From an uncultured Saprospiraceae bacterium (GTDB lineage: Bacteria; Bacteroidota; Bacteroidia; Chitinophagales; Saprospiraceae): DNA of 64,000 bases. Both the position numbers and the translations under genes were made by a program. Location: assembly GCA_937951685.1 (NCBI GenBank), contig CALFBG010000003.1:1-64000 (forward strand), in the 5' to 3' direction. Shown here one piece after another: positions 19,766 to 32,234 of this stretch (positions are counted from its first letter, which is position 1; every line of letters begins with the position of its first letter). A model generated the notes under the pieces. It did no database searches, had not been told where the DNA came from, and saw nothing but the letters and a program-made list of their open reading frames with translations.

Positions 19766-21124
19766 ATGAAAAAATTAATTACTACCTTAAAGAACATTTG
19801 GAAGATTAAAGAATTGAAAGATCGAATTCTGTTCACCTTAGCAATGCTAATGGTGTTTAGATTTGGATGCTTTATCGTTCTACCAGGTGTGGTTCCTTCT
19901 GTATTGGAAGATGCAGCTTCGAACGGTAATCCAAATGACTTACTTGGATTAATTAACGTATTTACTGGAGGTGCTTTCAATAGTGCCGCTATTTTTGCCC
20001 TCGGGATCATGCCGTACATTACCGCATCGATCATTATTCAATTACTCGGTTTTGCCGTTCCTTACTTTCAACGATTGCAACAAAGAGAAGGAGAATCCGG
20101 AAGAAAGAAGATCAATCAGATTACTCGATTACTTACGGTAGCAATTACTTTAGTACAAGGTAGTGGCTATTTGACTTATATCAATAGCTTAGGGGCTGTA
20201 GATCCTAATATTCCTACTGGAATTTTCTGGATTTGTAATATCATTATCCTTTCTACGGGAACAATCTTCGCCATGTGGTTAGGAGAAAGAATCACAGACA
20301 AAGGAATCGGAAATGGTGTTTCTTTATTGATTACCATAGGTATTATCGCTTCTTTGCCTTCAGCTTTCATCTTTGAATTCACTTCGCAGTTAAATAATAA
20401 TATCTTACTTTTCGTTATCGAAATGGCTTTATTATTCGTAGTCGTTATGGCTACGGTACTGATTGTACAAGGAGTACGTAAAATTCCGATTCAGTTCGCA
20501 AAACGAATGGTTGGTCGTGGTGCTAATGCAATGCCTGCTACCGGAAATCGAGATTATATTCCTTTGAAAGTAAATGCTGCGGGAGTAATGCCGATCATCT
20601 TCGCACAAGCATTGATGTTCCTACCCGTTACAGTCGCACAGTTGTTTACTGATGCCGCCGCCGAAAATTCTTTCTTGATGGCACTAAATGACTTTACTTC
20701 GGGGCCCTACAATGTTATCTATTTCATCCTAGTCGTTGTATTTACCTACGTTTATACTGCACTATTGGTGAATCCACAACAATACGCGGAATACCTTAAA
20801 CGTCAGAATGCATTCATTCCTGGAATCAAGCCAGGGAAAAATACTGCTGAGTTTATTGATGCCGTTACCACTAGAATCACTTTGCCTGGATCTATCTTTT
20901 TAGGAATTATCTCAATCCTCCCTGCTTTTGCAGCAGCTTTTGGAGTTAATATCGCTTTCGCGATGTTCTTTGGTGGTACTTCTTTATTGATCTTAGTCGC
21001 CGTAGTTTTAGATACTTTACAACAAATTGAAAGTCATCTCTTAATGCGTAAATACGATGGTCTTGTTAAATCTGGTAGATTACAAGGAAGAAGTAGAATG
21101 CAAGGGATTGGTGCTGGAATGTAA
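19766..21124 (+). CDS. secY: Preprotein translocase subunit SecY
   Basis: 452 residues with about ten membrane helices. Forms the protein-conducting channel of the inner membrane with SecE and SecG. The plug and first helices are at residues about 20-90 (FGCFIVLPGV, FNSAAIFALGIMPYITASIIIQLL). The cytosolic loop QQREGESGRKK and later AEYLKRQNAFIPGIKPG are conserved. A strong hairpin follows, so the ribosomal transcript may be reduced after this gene. Confidence 0.98.
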   Translation: MKKLITTLKNIWKIKELKDRILFTLAMLMVFRFGCFIVLPGVVPSVLEDAASNGNPNDLLGLINVFTGGAFNSAAIFALGIMPYITASIIIQLLGFAVPYFQRLQQREGESGRKKINQITRLLTVAITLVQGSGYLTYINSLGAVDPNIPTGIFWICNIIILSTGTIFAMWLGERITDKGIGNGVSLLITIGIIASLPSAFIFEFTSQLNNNILLFVIEMALLFVVVMATVLIVQGVRKIPIQFAKRMVGRGANAMPATGNRDYIPLKVNAAGVMPIIFAQALMFLPVTVAQLFTDAAAENSFLMALNDFTSGPYNVIYFILVVVFTYVYTALLVNPQQYAEYLKRQNAFIPGIKPGKNTAEFIDAVTTRITLPGSIFLGIISILPAFAAAFGVNIAFAMFFGGTSLLILVAVVLDTLQQIESHLLMRKYDGLVKSGRLQGRSRMQGIGAGM

Positions 21125-21754
21125 TGCCCGCACACACTAATATATTTAGCTATTCCAATTGGATTAGCTAAGCCAAAATTTTGACTACCTACTTAAGTGG
21201 GTAGTCAAAATTTGTATTTTTCACAACTTTAATTGCTCAAAAGTACTTTTGTAATTGCAAAACGATGGAGCCATTCTAAGTTATTGGAAAATATAATACT
21301 TAGATTAAATCGGAGGAATCCAAAAGAAACGAAAACGTTCGTAGTCCAGAATTGGTTTTTCTTAAAGGAGTTATTTAACAACTGACCACATACTATACTT
21401 AGCTTGCAGCTTAGACTTGAGAGGAAGCATTGTCATACAATACTTTCACTTTTAGTATCATTTTGAAATGGTTTCATTAGAGGCATTCCTTACTGCATTG
21501 ATCTAGCGAAGTTCTTTTTAATGGATGACTAGCATTAAGCTAATTCCGTTAAATACCACTGTAACTTCAATCTCAAAATCACATTGAATACCCGTTGAAA
21601 TGGTTAAATCAGTAAGATTTTAGGAACATTTTTCATTTTTATTGTTTACTATTAGGCACCTATCGCAATTTACGGCTTATCGTCATTGCGAAACTTCAAG
21701 GAGCTAAAAATGATTGTTTAAATCAAGCCTACACGTACAATTTAATTTAGATAG
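21125..21754 (+). other. Long gap between secY and map
   Basis: 630 nt with no gene. It begins with a hairpin (21147-21170) and the terminator-like stem at 21176-21213. The rest is AT-rich without a recognised promoter box or open frame. adk, which lies here in many bacteria, is absent. Confidence 0.6.
21176..21213 (+). terminator. Terminator-like hairpin after secY
   Basis: AAATTTTGACTACC (21176-21189) pairs perfectly with GGTAGTCAAAATTT (21200-21213) around a 10-nt loop. The following GTATTTTTC is T-rich. It probably ends part of the upstream transcript. Confidence 0.7.
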
Positions 21755-22570
21755 ATGATTTTTTATAAAACTGATGAAGAGATCGAACTAATTCGCGAAA
21801 GTTGCCTATTAGTTTGTAAAACACTCGCTCACGTAGCGAGCATCATAAAGCCAGGAATGACGGGTGAACAGCTCGACAAAGAGGCAGAAGCGTTGATCAG
21901 AGATCACCATGCGATCCCAGGGTTTAAAGGATATGGTGGTTTTCCGGCTACCTTGTGCATTTCTGTAAACGAGGGCGTTGTGCACGGAATTCCAAATAAA
22001 ACGGCGTTCAAAGACGGTGATATCGTTTCTGTAGATTGTGGCACTTATATGAATGAATTTTATGGAGATGCTGCCTACACTTTCGCCCTCGGTGAAGTAG
22101 ACGAAGCAACCATGGAATTGTTAAGGGTAACTAATACTTCTTTATATCGGGCGATTGATAGTGCGGTTGCTGGTAAACGATTAGGAGATATTGGATTCGC
22201 AGTACAGGATTATTGCGAAAAGCAGCACGCTTACGGCGTCGTCAGAGAATTGGTCGGTCATGGAATCGGTAAGTCTCTACACGAAGCTCCAGAAGTGCCT
22301 AATTACGGGAAAAGAGGAAAAGGACCGATGCTCAAGGAAGGACTCGTGATTGCCATCGAGCCGATGGTAAATTTAGGCGTCAAAGAGGTGCGTCAAGCAA
22401 AAGATGGCTGGACGATTATCACGAAAGATAATAAACCTTCAGCACACTATGAGCATACCATTGCCGTCCGAAAAGGAAAGGCAGATATCCTCTCAAATCA
22501 CGTAATTGTAGAGGAAGAAATTAAGAAAAATGACGCGGTAAGGGAAGTGGTAATTAAAGATTTGGTATAG
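21755..22570 (+). CDS. map: Type I methionine aminopeptidase
   Basis: 271 residues. Removes the initiator Met from nascent proteins at the ribosome. Metal-ligand motifs are all visible: SVDCGTYMNEFYGDAAYTF (two Asp), the GHGIGKSLHE block (His), AIEPM (Glu) and HYEHTIAV (Glu). The His in NEGVVHGIP is the usual substrate-contacting residue. It lies 630 nt after secY beyond a terminator-like hairpin, so it likely has its own promoter, though none is clear. Confidence 0.97.
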   Translation: MIFYKTDEEIELIRESCLLVCKTLAHVASIIKPGMTGEQLDKEAEALIRDHHAIPGFKGYGGFPATLCISVNEGVVHGIPNKTAFKDGDIVSVDCGTYMNEFYGDAAYTFALGEVDEATMELLRVTNTSLYRAIDSAVAGKRLGDIGFAVQDYCEKQHAYGVVRELVGHGIGKSLHEAPEVPNYGKRGKGPMLKEGLVIAIEPMVNLGVKEVRQAKDGWTIITKDNKPSAHYEHTIAVRKGKADILSNHVIVEEEIKKNDAVREVVIKDLV

Positions 22571-22696
22571 TCATTTTTTGCATAGTATAGCGCTTAAAAA
22601 TTAATTTATAACGATAAAATGACCGTTTTGGTAGGTGCGAGAAGAAAATAAAATGGTTTTTGCCAATAAATGGGAGGAAAATCATTATTTTTTTTG

Positions 22697-22704
22697 TATC
22701 TTTG
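22697..22704 (+). promoter_or_regulatory. Promoter -7 box of infA and the alpha block
   Basis: TATCTTTG, an exact TAnnTTTG box, lies 18 nt before the infA start codon inside the 152-nt gap after map. The -33 TTTG is not evident. This suggests that infA-rpmJ-rpsM-rpsK-rpsD are also expressed from their own promoter with a very short leader. Confidence 0.6.
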
Positions 22705-22722
22705 CACTCCGAAATCTAAAAT

Positions 22723-22941
22723 ATGGCAAAGCAAGGTTTAATAAAACAAGATGGGATTGTAGAGGAAGCATTATCAAATGCAACCTTCCGTGTACGACTA
22801 GAAAATGAACACCAAATTTTGGCGACCATTTCTGGTAAAATGAGAATGCACTACATCCGAATTCTTCCTGGTGATAAAGTTTCTGTGGAAATGTCTCCGT
22901 ATGACTTATCAAGAGGCAGAATTACTTATCGCTATAAATAG
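22723..22941 (+). CDS. infA: Translation initiation factor IF-1
   Basis: 72 residues, single S1/OB-fold domain, binds the 30S A site during initiation. Highly conserved throughout ([43 protein letters not shown]). It starts only 18 nt after a -7 box, so the leader is very short. Confidence 0.98.
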   Translation: MAKQGLIKQDGIVEEALSNATFRVRLENEHQILATISGKMRMHYIRILPGDKVSVEMSPYDLSRGRITYRYK

Positions 22942-23006
22942 AATAGATTTTAAAAACGATTAACGAGCTATTTCTATAGCTGTTTTACTATTTAAAATAA
23001 TTGGAC

Positions 23007-23123
23007 ATGAAAGTTAGAGCATCAATTAAAAAAAGGTCAGCAGACTGCAAAATTGTGCGGAGAAAAGGAAAATTATTCGTAATTAATAAAAAGAATCCTA
23101 GATTCAAACAACGTCAAGGTTAA
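23007..23123 (+). CDS. rpmJ: 50S ribosomal protein L36
   Basis: 38 residues. The sequence starts [20 protein letters not shown] and ends NPRFKQRQG. It is the zinc-free form: only one Cys is kept of the four zinc ligands. This small late-assembly protein lies between infA and rpsM as usual. It starts 65 nt after infA. Confidence 0.97.
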   Translation: MKVRASIKKRSADCKIVRRKGKLFVINKKNPRFKQRQG

Positions 23124-23138
23124 TAAAAAACAGAACTC

Positions 23139-23516
23139 ATGGCTCGAATAGCAGGTGTCGATTTACCTAGAAATAAACGTGGTGTCATTAGTCTTACTTA
23201 TATTTTCGGTATAGGAAGATCTATCGCAGTTGAAATCCTTAAAAAAGCAGGAATCGACGAGAACACCAAAGTTACTGATTGGACAGATGATAACGTAAGA
23301 AATATCGCTAGCCTTATTCAAGAAGAATACAAAGTAGAAGGTCAACTTCGCTCTGAAATTCAAATGAATATCAAACGGTTAATGGATATCGGATGTTATC
23401 GTGGACTCCGTCACCGTAAAAGTCTTCCATTAAGAGGTCAACGAACTCAAACAAATGCGCGTACGCGTAAAGGTAGACGTAAGACAGTAGCAAATAAAAA
23501 GAAAGCAACTAAATAA
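23139..23516 (+). CDS. rpsM: 30S ribosomal protein S13
   Basis: 125 residues. Forms bridges with L5 in the 50S subunit and contacts the P-site tRNA through its basic tail ([16 protein letters not shown]). The N-terminal [25 protein letters not shown] is diagnostic. 15 nt after rpmJ and 11 nt before rpsK. Confidence 0.98.
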   Translation: MARIAGVDLPRNKRGVISLTYIFGIGRSIAVEILKKAGIDENTKVTDWTDDNVRNIASLIQEEYKVEGQLRSEIQMNIKRLMDIGCYRGLRHRKSLPLRGQRTQTNARTRKGRRKTVANKKKATK

Positions 23517-23527
23517 TCATTAGTCGG

Positions 23528-23914
23528 ATGGCAAAAGGAAAAAAAGTTAAAAAAAGGAATGTAAAAGTTGAACCAGAAGGTCACGTACACATTCAAGCTA
23601 GTTTCAATAATATCATCATCTCTCTTTGTAATAAAAAGGGACAAGTGATTTCCTGGGCTTCTGCCGGAAAAGCTGGCTTTAGAGGTTCTAAGAAAAATAC
23701 ACCTTACGCAGCTCAAATTGCAGCAAGTGATGCAGCAAAAGTTGCTTACGATGCAGGATTACGTTCTGTAGAGGTATTTGTTAAAGGACCTGGATCAGGA
23801 AGAGAAGCGGCGATTCGTGCAATCGATGTGGCTGGAATTAAAGTGAGACGAATCAAAGACGTTTCGCCAGTTCCTCACAATGGCTGCCGACCACCTAAGA
23901 AAAGAAGAGTATAA
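23528..23914 (+). CDS. rpsK: 30S ribosomal protein S11
   Basis: 128 residues. Lines the platform and the mRNA exit site with S7 and S18. Conserved blocks [31 protein letters not shown] and the end [13 protein letters not shown]. The N-terminus is a short basic extension. Confidence 0.98.
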   Translation: MAKGKKVKKRNVKVEPEGHVHIQASFNNIIISLCNKKGQVISWASAGKAGFRGSKKNTPYAAQIAASDAAKVAYDAGLRSVEVFVKGPGSGREAAIRAIDVAGIKVRRIKDVSPVPHNGCRPPKKRRV

Positions 23915-23949
23915 TTTTAATAAGATAGCTTAATTAAAGAAACTATATA

Positions 23950-24561
23950 ATGGCAAGATATACGGGTCCTAAGACTAAAAAAGCCAGAGCTTTCGGTGAG
24001 CCAATTTTTGGCTTCGATCGATCTTTTGATAAAAGAAAGTATGGTCCTGGACAGCATGGTAACACTAGACGGAAGAAACAAAAGTCCGACTATGCTAAAC
24101 AGTTGATGGAAAAACAAAAGGTAAAATATACTTATGGTGTGCTAGAACGTCAGTTCCGTAACCTCTTTGAGGCAGCAACTGGCAAGAAAGGAGTAACCGG
24201 TGAAGTACTTTTACAATTTTTGGAAGCAAGATTAGATAATACGGTATTTCGCTTAGGAATTTCTCCTACTAGAAATGGCGCTCGACAATTAGTCTCGCAC
24301 AAACACATTACCGTTAACGGTGTTGTGACCAATATCCCTTCTTGCCACTTAAAACCAGGTGATATCATCGGCGTTCGAGGAAAATCTCAAAACCTTGAAG
24401 TGATCAGAGATAGCGTTGGAAATAAAAGTGATGCTAGAAAATTTGGCTGGTTGGAATGGAACCCTGATAAGTTAGAGGGCGTATTCCTTAGCTACCCTGA
24501 AAGAGAAGCGATTCCAGAGAATATCAACGAACAATTAATCGTTGAACTTTACTCTAAGTAA
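23950..24561 (+). CDS. rpsD: 30S ribosomal protein S4
   Basis: 203 residues. A primary 16S rRNA binder that with S5 shapes decoding accuracy. The N-terminal zinc Cys residues of some S4 proteins are absent. The S4 RNA-binding domain spans about residues 93-155 ([22 protein letters not shown]). A strong stem-loop separates it from rpoA. Confidence 0.98.
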   Translation: MARYTGPKTKKARAFGEPIFGFDRSFDKRKYGPGQHGNTRRKKQKSDYAKQLMEKQKVKYTYGVLERQFRNLFEAATGKKGVTGEVLLQFLEARLDNTVFRLGISPTRNGARQLVSHKHITVNGVVTNIPSCHLKPGDIIGVRGKSQNLEVIRDSVGNKSDARKFGWLEWNPDKLEGVFLSYPEREAIPENINEQLIVELYSK

Positions 24562-24577
24562 TCTATATAATTAGCTT

Positions 24578-24611
24578 GTTTGACAATTGGCATCATTGCT
24601 AATTGTCAAAC
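24578..24611 (+). promoter_or_regulatory. Stem-loop between rpsD and rpoA
   Basis: GTTTGACAATT (24578-24588) pairs exactly with AATTGTCAAAC (24601-24611). The loop can pair further through GCA/TGC. No proper U-run follows. It may set the ratio of ribosomal proteins to RNA polymerase alpha by partial termination or processing. Confidence 0.65.
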
Positions 24612-24677
24612 ATTTTGCTATGTCAGAATATAAGGTTTCAAAGCCTATTTTTTCTCCTCTAAAGATTAACTCAACAT

Positions 24678-25676
24678 ATGAGCATTTTAAATTTCCAGAA
24701 GCCCAATAAAATTATTTTGCAAAAAGCAACTGATTTTGAGGGCACCTTCGAATTCAAACCTTTGGAACCTGGCTTCGGTCAAACCATCGGTAATTCACTC
24801 AGAAGAGTATTATTATCTTCACTGGAAGGATTCTCAATCTCAGCAGTACGAATCGCTGGCGTTGAACACGAATTTGCCACAATTCGCGGAGTAGTCGAAG
24901 ATGTAGTAGATATTATTTTGAATCTGAAGCAAATTAGAATCAAACAACTCATTGCAGACGAAGATGTTTCTTCCGAAAAAATTTACCTTACCATCAGTGG
25001 TAAAGATAGATTCCACGCAGGAGATATTGAAGAGCATACAAATGTGTTTAAGGTGATGAACCCCGAACTCGTTGTTTGTAATATGGAGCCTTTCGTCAAC
25101 TTAGAAATGGAATTAACGATCACTAAAGGTCGTGGTTATGTTCCTGCTGACGAAAACTTGCCTAAAGATGCTCCGATCGGTGTTATTCCAATCGATGCAA
25201 TCTATACGCCCATCAAAAATGTTGCTTACAAAGTTTCTAACACTCGGGTAGGACAACGTACCGATTACGAAAAATTAACGATCGACGTTAAAACGGATGG
25301 TACCATTCATCCCGAAGATGCCATCAAAGAGGCTTCTAGAATTTTGATTCAACACTTAATGTTGATCACCGACGAAAATATTACTTTCGACGATGCAGCA
25401 TCTAGAGAAGATAATATCGTTGATGAGCACATCTTACACATGCGTAAGTTGTTGAAAACTTCTTTGGAAGATTTAGATTTATCTGTACGAGCTTACAACT
25501 GCTTGAAAGCAGCTAAAATTAATACCTTGGCAGAATTAGTTCGATACGATACACACGAACTTTTGAAATTCCGTAACTTCGGTAAGAAGTCTTTAGTAGA
25601 GATTGAAGAATTACTACAAGATAAAGGCTTAACCTTCGGAATGGATTTGTCTAAATACAAATTAGAAGAAGATTAG
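24678..25676 (+). CDS. rpoA: DNA-directed RNA polymerase subunit alpha
   Basis: 332 residues. The N-terminal domain (residues 1 to about 230) drives alpha dimerisation and assembly with beta and beta-prime: FKPLEPGFGQTIGNSLRRVLLSSLEG and NTRVGQRTDYEKL. The C-terminal domain (about 250-320) has the helix-hairpin-helix motifs RAYNCLKAAKINTLAELV and FRNFGKKSLVEIEELL that touch UP elements and regulators. Both domains are complete. Confidence 0.98.
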   Translation: MSILNFQKPNKIILQKATDFEGTFEFKPLEPGFGQTIGNSLRRVLLSSLEGFSISAVRIAGVEHEFATIRGVVEDVVDIILNLKQIRIKQLIADEDVSSEKIYLTISGKDRFHAGDIEEHTNVFKVMNPELVVCNMEPFVNLEMELTITKGRGYVPADENLPKDAPIGVIPIDAIYTPIKNVAYKVSNTRVGQRTDYEKLTIDVKTDGTIHPEDAIKEASRILIQHLMLITDENITFDDAASREDNIVDEHILHMRKLLKTSLEDLDLSVRAYNCLKAAKINTLAELVRYDTHELLKFRNFGKKSLVEIEELLQDKGLTFGMDLSKYKLEED

Positions 25677-25764
25677 TTCTAACATATTTTAACATAAAAA
25701 TATTTTGGCAGTAACGGAAAATCAAAGTACGTGCTGCGAAGTTAACCAATTTAAAATTTAAAAG

Positions 25765-26268
25765 ATGAGACACGGAAAGAAGTTCAATCACCTTGGAAGA
25801 AAGGTCGGACACCGAAAAGCGCTAATGAAAAATATGGCGATTTCTTTGATTATGCACAAAAGAATCACGACAACTGTTGCTAAAGCCAAGGCTTTGAGAA
25901 TGCACATCGAACCGCTAATCACTAAATCTAAAGATAATACAACACACTCTAGAAGAGTTGTATTTAGCTACCTGCAAAATAAAGAAGCAATCAAAGAATT
26001 GTTTGACGTAGTTGCTGGTAAAGTTGGTGATCGTCCCGGTGGATATGTCCGAATCATCAAAACTGGTTTCCGACGAAGTGACGGATCTGAGATGGCAATG
26101 ATCGAGCTAGTTGATTTTAATGAGGTTTACACAAATAAATCTGCTGCTTCTACTAAAGCAAGCAAAAAACCTCGTACTAGAAGAGGTAAGAAGAAATCTG
26201 CTGAAACAACAACTACTGAAACAGCAGTTGAAGAAAACAAAAATGAGCCTGCAGCTGATGAAGAATAG
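25765..26268 (+). CDS. rplQ: 50S ribosomal protein L17 with acidic tail
   Basis: 167 residues. The conserved L17 core covers about residues 1-120 ([44 protein letters not shown]). It is followed by a low-complexity tail, first basic ([12 protein letters not shown]) then Thr/Glu/Asp-rich. Such tails are common on L17 in Bacteroidota. It is the last gene of the superoperon and is followed by a clear terminator. Confidence 0.97.
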   Translation: MRHGKKFNHLGRKVGHRKALMKNMAISLIMHKRITTTVAKAKALRMHIEPLITKSKDNTTHSRRVVFSYLQNKEAIKELFDVVAGKVGDRPGGYVRIIKTGFRRSDGSEMAMIELVDFNEVYTNKSAASTKASKKPRTRRGKKKSAETTTTETAVEENKNEPAADEE

Positions 26269-26300
26269 CATGCACTTTCATGTACGATAAAATATACCTG

Positions 26301-26339
26301 ACGGGTGATGTAGTTTAATAGCTATCTCACCCGTTTTTT
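26301..26339 (+). terminator. Rho-independent terminator of the ribosomal superoperon
   Basis: ACGGGTGA (26301-26308) pairs with TCACCCGT (26327-26334); the stem can extend inward. It is followed by six T residues. Located 33 nt after the rplQ stop. Confidence 0.9.
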
Positions 26340-26522
26340 GTAGCTATCCGCTAAAATAAAAACAGCACGCGAGGATCTCTTTTAGCTACTTTCCCTCAAG
26401 AAGCTGCGTAGACTTAGGATATCTGTACGCAGTGCTTTAATTATGAAGCTTTAGTTATGAAATAATTTCAGCTAGAAAACTACTTTTTAAAGGAATCGCA
26501 AAGTCAAATAACTAAGAAATAT

Positions 26523-26530
26523 TATCTTTG
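26523..26530 (+). promoter_or_regulatory. Promoter -7 box of carA-eno operon
   Basis: TATCTTTG matches TAnnTTTG and lies 36 nt before the carA start, after the rplQ terminator. No clear -33 TTTG at 19 nt. Confidence 0.6.
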
Positions 26531-26566
26531 CACTAATTTTTAGATCAAGATTATCATAAAACGCTT

Positions 26567-29004
<2,438 letters not shown>

Positions 29005-29025
29005 TTGTCCTTAAATTTATAGATC

Positions 29026-29343
29026 ATGGCAACACGTAAAAATCCTTTTCAAGCTTACCTTAATAAAGTGCCAACGCCTTTGCGAAATTGGTATTTCTGG
29101 GTGCTCATTCTGTTTTTTGCGTGGTTAATACTCTTTGACCGACACGATTTTTTGACGAATTGGAAACTCCAACAAACGCTCAATAAGTTAGAAGAGGATA
29201 AAGTTTATTATCAAGAAAATATCAAAGCAATTAAAGCGGATAAAAAAGACATCGAAAAGAATAAAGAGAAATTTGCTAGAGAACATTACTATATGCAAAA
29301 AGACAAAGAAGATGTCTTTATTATTGATAAAGAAGAAGAATAA
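29026..29343 (+). CDS. FtsB/DivIC-family septum formation initiator
   Basis: 105 residues. A short cytoplasmic N-terminus is followed by one membrane helix (about residues 22-42, WYFWVLILFFAWLILF) and a charged coiled coil to the end, the layout of FtsB/DivIC proteins that link the divisome core with FtsL. In Bacteroidota this family is often encoded beside eno, supporting the call. It lies 22 nt after eno. Confidence 0.85.
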   Translation: MATRKNPFQAYLNKVPTPLRNWYFWVLILFFAWLILFDRHDFLTNWKLQQTLNKLEEDKVYYQENIKAIKADKKDIEKNKEKFAREHYYMQKDKEDVFIIDKEEE

Positions 29344-29434
29344 AATCTATTAGACCGTTTCCGCCAGAAAATATTTTTAAATAAGGTCATGTGCTCAATA
29401 CAATAGCATATTCAAATAACGATAAAATAAAATT

Positions 29435-30307
29435 ATGTCTGTTTTAGTTAATAAGGATTCAAAAATCATCGTGCAAGGATTTACTGGAAAGGAAGGTAGT
29501 TTCCACGCAGGGCAAATGATTGAATACGGTACCAATATCGTAGGCGGTGTTACTCCCGGAAAAGGAGGCCAAACGCACCTCGAAAAGCCTGTATTTAATA
29601 CCGTAAAAGAAGCGGTAGACAAAGTAGGGGCAGATACTTCTATCATTTTTGTACCACCAAAATTTGCGGGCGACGCCGTCATGGAAGCTGCCGAAGCTGG
29701 AATTAAAGTGATCATTTGTATCACGGAAGGAATTCCAGTGCAGGATATGGTGAAGGTGAAAGCTTACCTCAATGATAAAGATTGCCGATTGGTTGGCCCT
29801 AATTGCCCCGGCGTAATGACGCCCGGAGAAGCAAAAGTGGGAATCATGCCCGGCTTTATCCATAATCCAGGACGAATTGGAATCGTCTCGCGTTCTGGTA
29901 CACTCACTTACGAAGCCGTCGATCAAGTAACGAAAGCAGGAATGGGACAATCTACTTGTATCGGAATCGGTGGGGATCCAATCGTTGGAACAACAACCAA
30001 AGATGCTGTACAATTGTTGATGGAAGATCCGGAAACAGACGGTATCATCATGATCGGTGAAATCGGCGGAAGCATGGAAGCTGATGCAGCAAGATGGATT
30101 AAAGAACACGCAACGAAGCCCGTAGTTGGTTTCATCGCTGGCCAAACGGCTCCTAAAGGGAGAACAATGGGACACGCAGGTGCAATCATCGGTGGGGATG
30201 AAGATACGGCAGAAGCTAAAATGAAAATTATGGCGGATTGTGGCATCCACGTGGTAAAATCACCAGCTCACATCGGTAAAACAATGGCGGAAGTATTAAA
30301 CAAATAA
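29435..30307 (+). CDS. sucD: Succinyl-CoA synthetase (ligase) subunit alpha
   Basis: 290 residues. Converts succinyl-CoA to succinate with formation of ATP or GTP in the TCA cycle. The CoA-binding N-domain includes [22 protein letters not shown] and [10 protein letters not shown]. The phosphohistidine loop is [26 protein letters not shown] is also diagnostic. The beta subunit gene sucC is not in this window, so the two are unlinked here. A terminator follows at 30374. Confidence 0.97.
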   Translation: MSVLVNKDSKIIVQGFTGKEGSFHAGQMIEYGTNIVGGVTPGKGGQTHLEKPVFNTVKEAVDKVGADTSIIFVPPKFAGDAVMEAAEAGIKVIICITEGIPVQDMVKVKAYLNDKDCRLVGPNCPGVMTPGEAKVGIMPGFIHNPGRIGIVSRSGTLTYEAVDQVTKAGMGQSTCIGIGGDPIVGTTTKDAVQLLMEDPETDGIIMIGEIGGSMEADAARWIKEHATKPVVGFIAGQTAPKGRTMGHAGAIIGGDEDTAEAKMKIMADCGIHVVKSPAHIGKTMAEVLNK

Positions 30308-30373
30308 ACGCTATTGGCTTAGTCATTTTGTAGCATTAATTGCTAATCGCTAGTACGAATGTTCGTATTCGCA

Positions 30374-30412
30374 TGAGGTTAAATCTGAGTAATCAGGTCT
30401 AACCTCATTTTT
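30374..30412 (+). terminator. Rho-independent terminator after sucD
   Basis: TGAGGTTA (30374-30381) pairs with TAACCTCA (30400-30407), with an inner CTGA/TCAG stem, followed by TTTTTG. It ends the carA-eno-ftsB-sucD unit. Confidence 0.85.
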
Positions 30413-30602
30413 GTAGGGCAATGGTAGACAATTTAAATCCTCATTAATAGTATTTGTTTTATTTATATATTTTATTTGATTTCAAGGCAACAAAAAAGTT
30501 TTCCAACGGTATACTTACAATAGTATAACTAGGTTGGAATGGATACCTCTTTCCTTCCTATAGGCATGATTTAACTTCGAACAATTATAATTAAGAAGGT
30601 CA

Positions 30603-32234
30603 ATGAGTAGTAAAAAAGACCTCATTTTTTTCCGACGCGTCAGCATCGTATGTGCTGTTTTGCTGCTTGGAATTACCCTGATGAATGCTTTCATGGTGAC
30701 GGACATTCAAGATGTCGCATTACCTCGATTGTTTATTGCGATAGCTTTACTCGCGATGAATTACACTTCGTATCATAATGTATTTGTGCGGAGAAATTGT
30801 TCCGCTATTTTTTATTTTTTGTTGCTCCTTTATATTTCCTACGCCATTCATTTGAGTTTTCTCAATCACTTTCCGATTTATGATGTTTCGGCAACGATCA
30901 TTGTTGCCATCGCCTTAGCAGCGCTCTTCAAATCGAAACAACATTTACGGATATACTTGATCGTTGTTTACCTAGAGTTTTTTGGTCTTTTCTTTTTGTG
31001 TGAAAAGCCAATTGTAGAAACCAATTACCTATTTATGTCATTGACGCTTTTAATCGCTTTGGGCTATTTCGTTTTAGTAGGAAAGTTAGATGCGATTGCT
31101 TCGTTGACGAAAAGCAGATCTGCACTTTTAAAAAGTGAAATTCGTTTCAAAAATATTTTCGAATATTCCCCGATTGGTATTTTGCTCTTGGATAGTAACT
31201 TGAACGTCATGCAGGTAAATCCTACGGTGGTTAAAATCCTCGGTTATTCAGAAGCAGAATTGAAGTTGATGCATCGACTTAATTATATTGATGAACACGA
31301 TTTTCTACCCACCAATATTGTACTTGAAAAAATCAAAGGTGGCGCCAACAAACCGCTCGTTAAGGAGCAACGTTTTATTCGCAAAGACGGCACCAAGCGA
31401 TGGTTGCGATCTACTTTAGAAGTCATGGATGATTTACAGGAAGGGGTACCTTGTATTATTTCTATGGTTGAAGATATCTCTTTCGAGCAATCGGCAAGGA
31501 TGAAGCTGAACGAATATGCACAGAAATTAAAAAATCACAATGAGTCTTTGGAAGAGTTTAGTTACGTTGTCTCTCACGATTTGCAAGAGCCTTTGCGCAT
31601 GATCAAAAGTTATACGAGCTTAATTAAACGGCGCTATATCAAAGGACTAAATAATAAAGAAGCGGAGATTGATATTGATTACGTTTTGGATGGGGCAGAA
31701 AGAATGAGTTTGTTAATCAGAGATATGTTGAGTTATTCCAAGTGGAGTGCAAAACCTTTTACAACGGAAGAAGTAAGTTCAATGGCAGTCCTAACAGACG
31801 TGATTCAAAATCTAAGTATGTCGATGCAAGAAAAGGAAGCAGAAATTGTTTGTCATAATATGCCCGATCTAGCGACGAATCGAGTTTTACTCGGACAGAT
31901 TTTTCAGAATTTGGTGGGCAATGGCTTGAAGTACAGTCAAGAAGATCGAAGCCCAAGGTTAAAAGTTTACGGGGAAGAACGCGCGTACGATATTTTGTTT
32001 ACCATCAAGGATAATGGAATGGGCTTTGATCCTAAGGAGAAGCAAAGGATCTTTGGTTTATTTCAAAGAATTAATCCACACGGTGCCAACAAAGGTACAG
32101 GCATTGGATTAGCGATTTGTAAAAGAATCATCGAGCGACAAGGCGGACAAATTTGGGCGGATGCTACGCTTGGAGAAGGCTCAACATTTTACTTTACCTT
32201 ACCCAAAAGAAAATTATCCACGATGGAAATTTAA
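30603..32234 (+). CDS. Membrane PAS-domain sensor histidine kinase
   Basis: 543 residues. About six membrane helices fill residues 12-160. A PAS domain follows at about 180-300 (FKNIFEYSPIGILLLDSNLNVMQVN), then HisKA with the phospho-acceptor His325 (SYVVSHDLQEPLRM) and a HATPase domain with N-box QNLVGNGLKYS, DNGMGFD and GTGIGLAICKRI. HDLQEPLR is typical of the bacteriophytochrome/Bacteroidota kinase subgroup. No response regulator is adjacent, so it is an orphan. Its stop overlaps the stop of the convergent gene by 4 nt. Confidence 0.93.
   Translation: MSSKKDLIFFRRVSIVCAVLLLGITLMNAFMVTDIQDVALPRLFIAIALLAMNYTSYHNVFVRRNCSAIFYFLLLLYISYAIHLSFLNHFPIYDVSATIIVAIALAALFKSKQHLRIYLIVVYLEFFGLFFLCEKPIVETNYLFMSLTLLIALGYFVLVGKLDAIASLTKSRSALLKSEIRFKNIFEYSPIGILLLDSNLNVMQVNPTVVKILGYSEAELKLMHRLNYIDEHDFLPTNIVLEKIKGGANKPLVKEQRFIRKDGTKRWLRSTLEVMDDLQEGVPCIISMVEDISFEQSARMKLNEYAQKLKNHNESLEEFSYVVSHDLQEPLRMIKSYTSLIKRRYIKGLNNKEAEIDIDYVLDGAERMSLLIRDMLSYSKWSAKPFTTEEVSSMAVLTDVIQNLSMSMQEKEAEIVCHNMPDLATNRVLLGQIFQNLVGNGLKYSQEDRSPRLKVYGEERAYDILFTIKDNGMGFDPKEKQRIFGLFQRINPHGANKGTGIGLAICKRIIERQGGQIWADATLGEGSTFYFTLPKRKLSTMEI

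Noticed and set aside
29459-30250. 263-codon minus-strand frame opposite sucD
   Set aside because: It is the antisense shadow of a fully conserved sucD. The translation is rich in Cys, His and Ser without any family resemblance.
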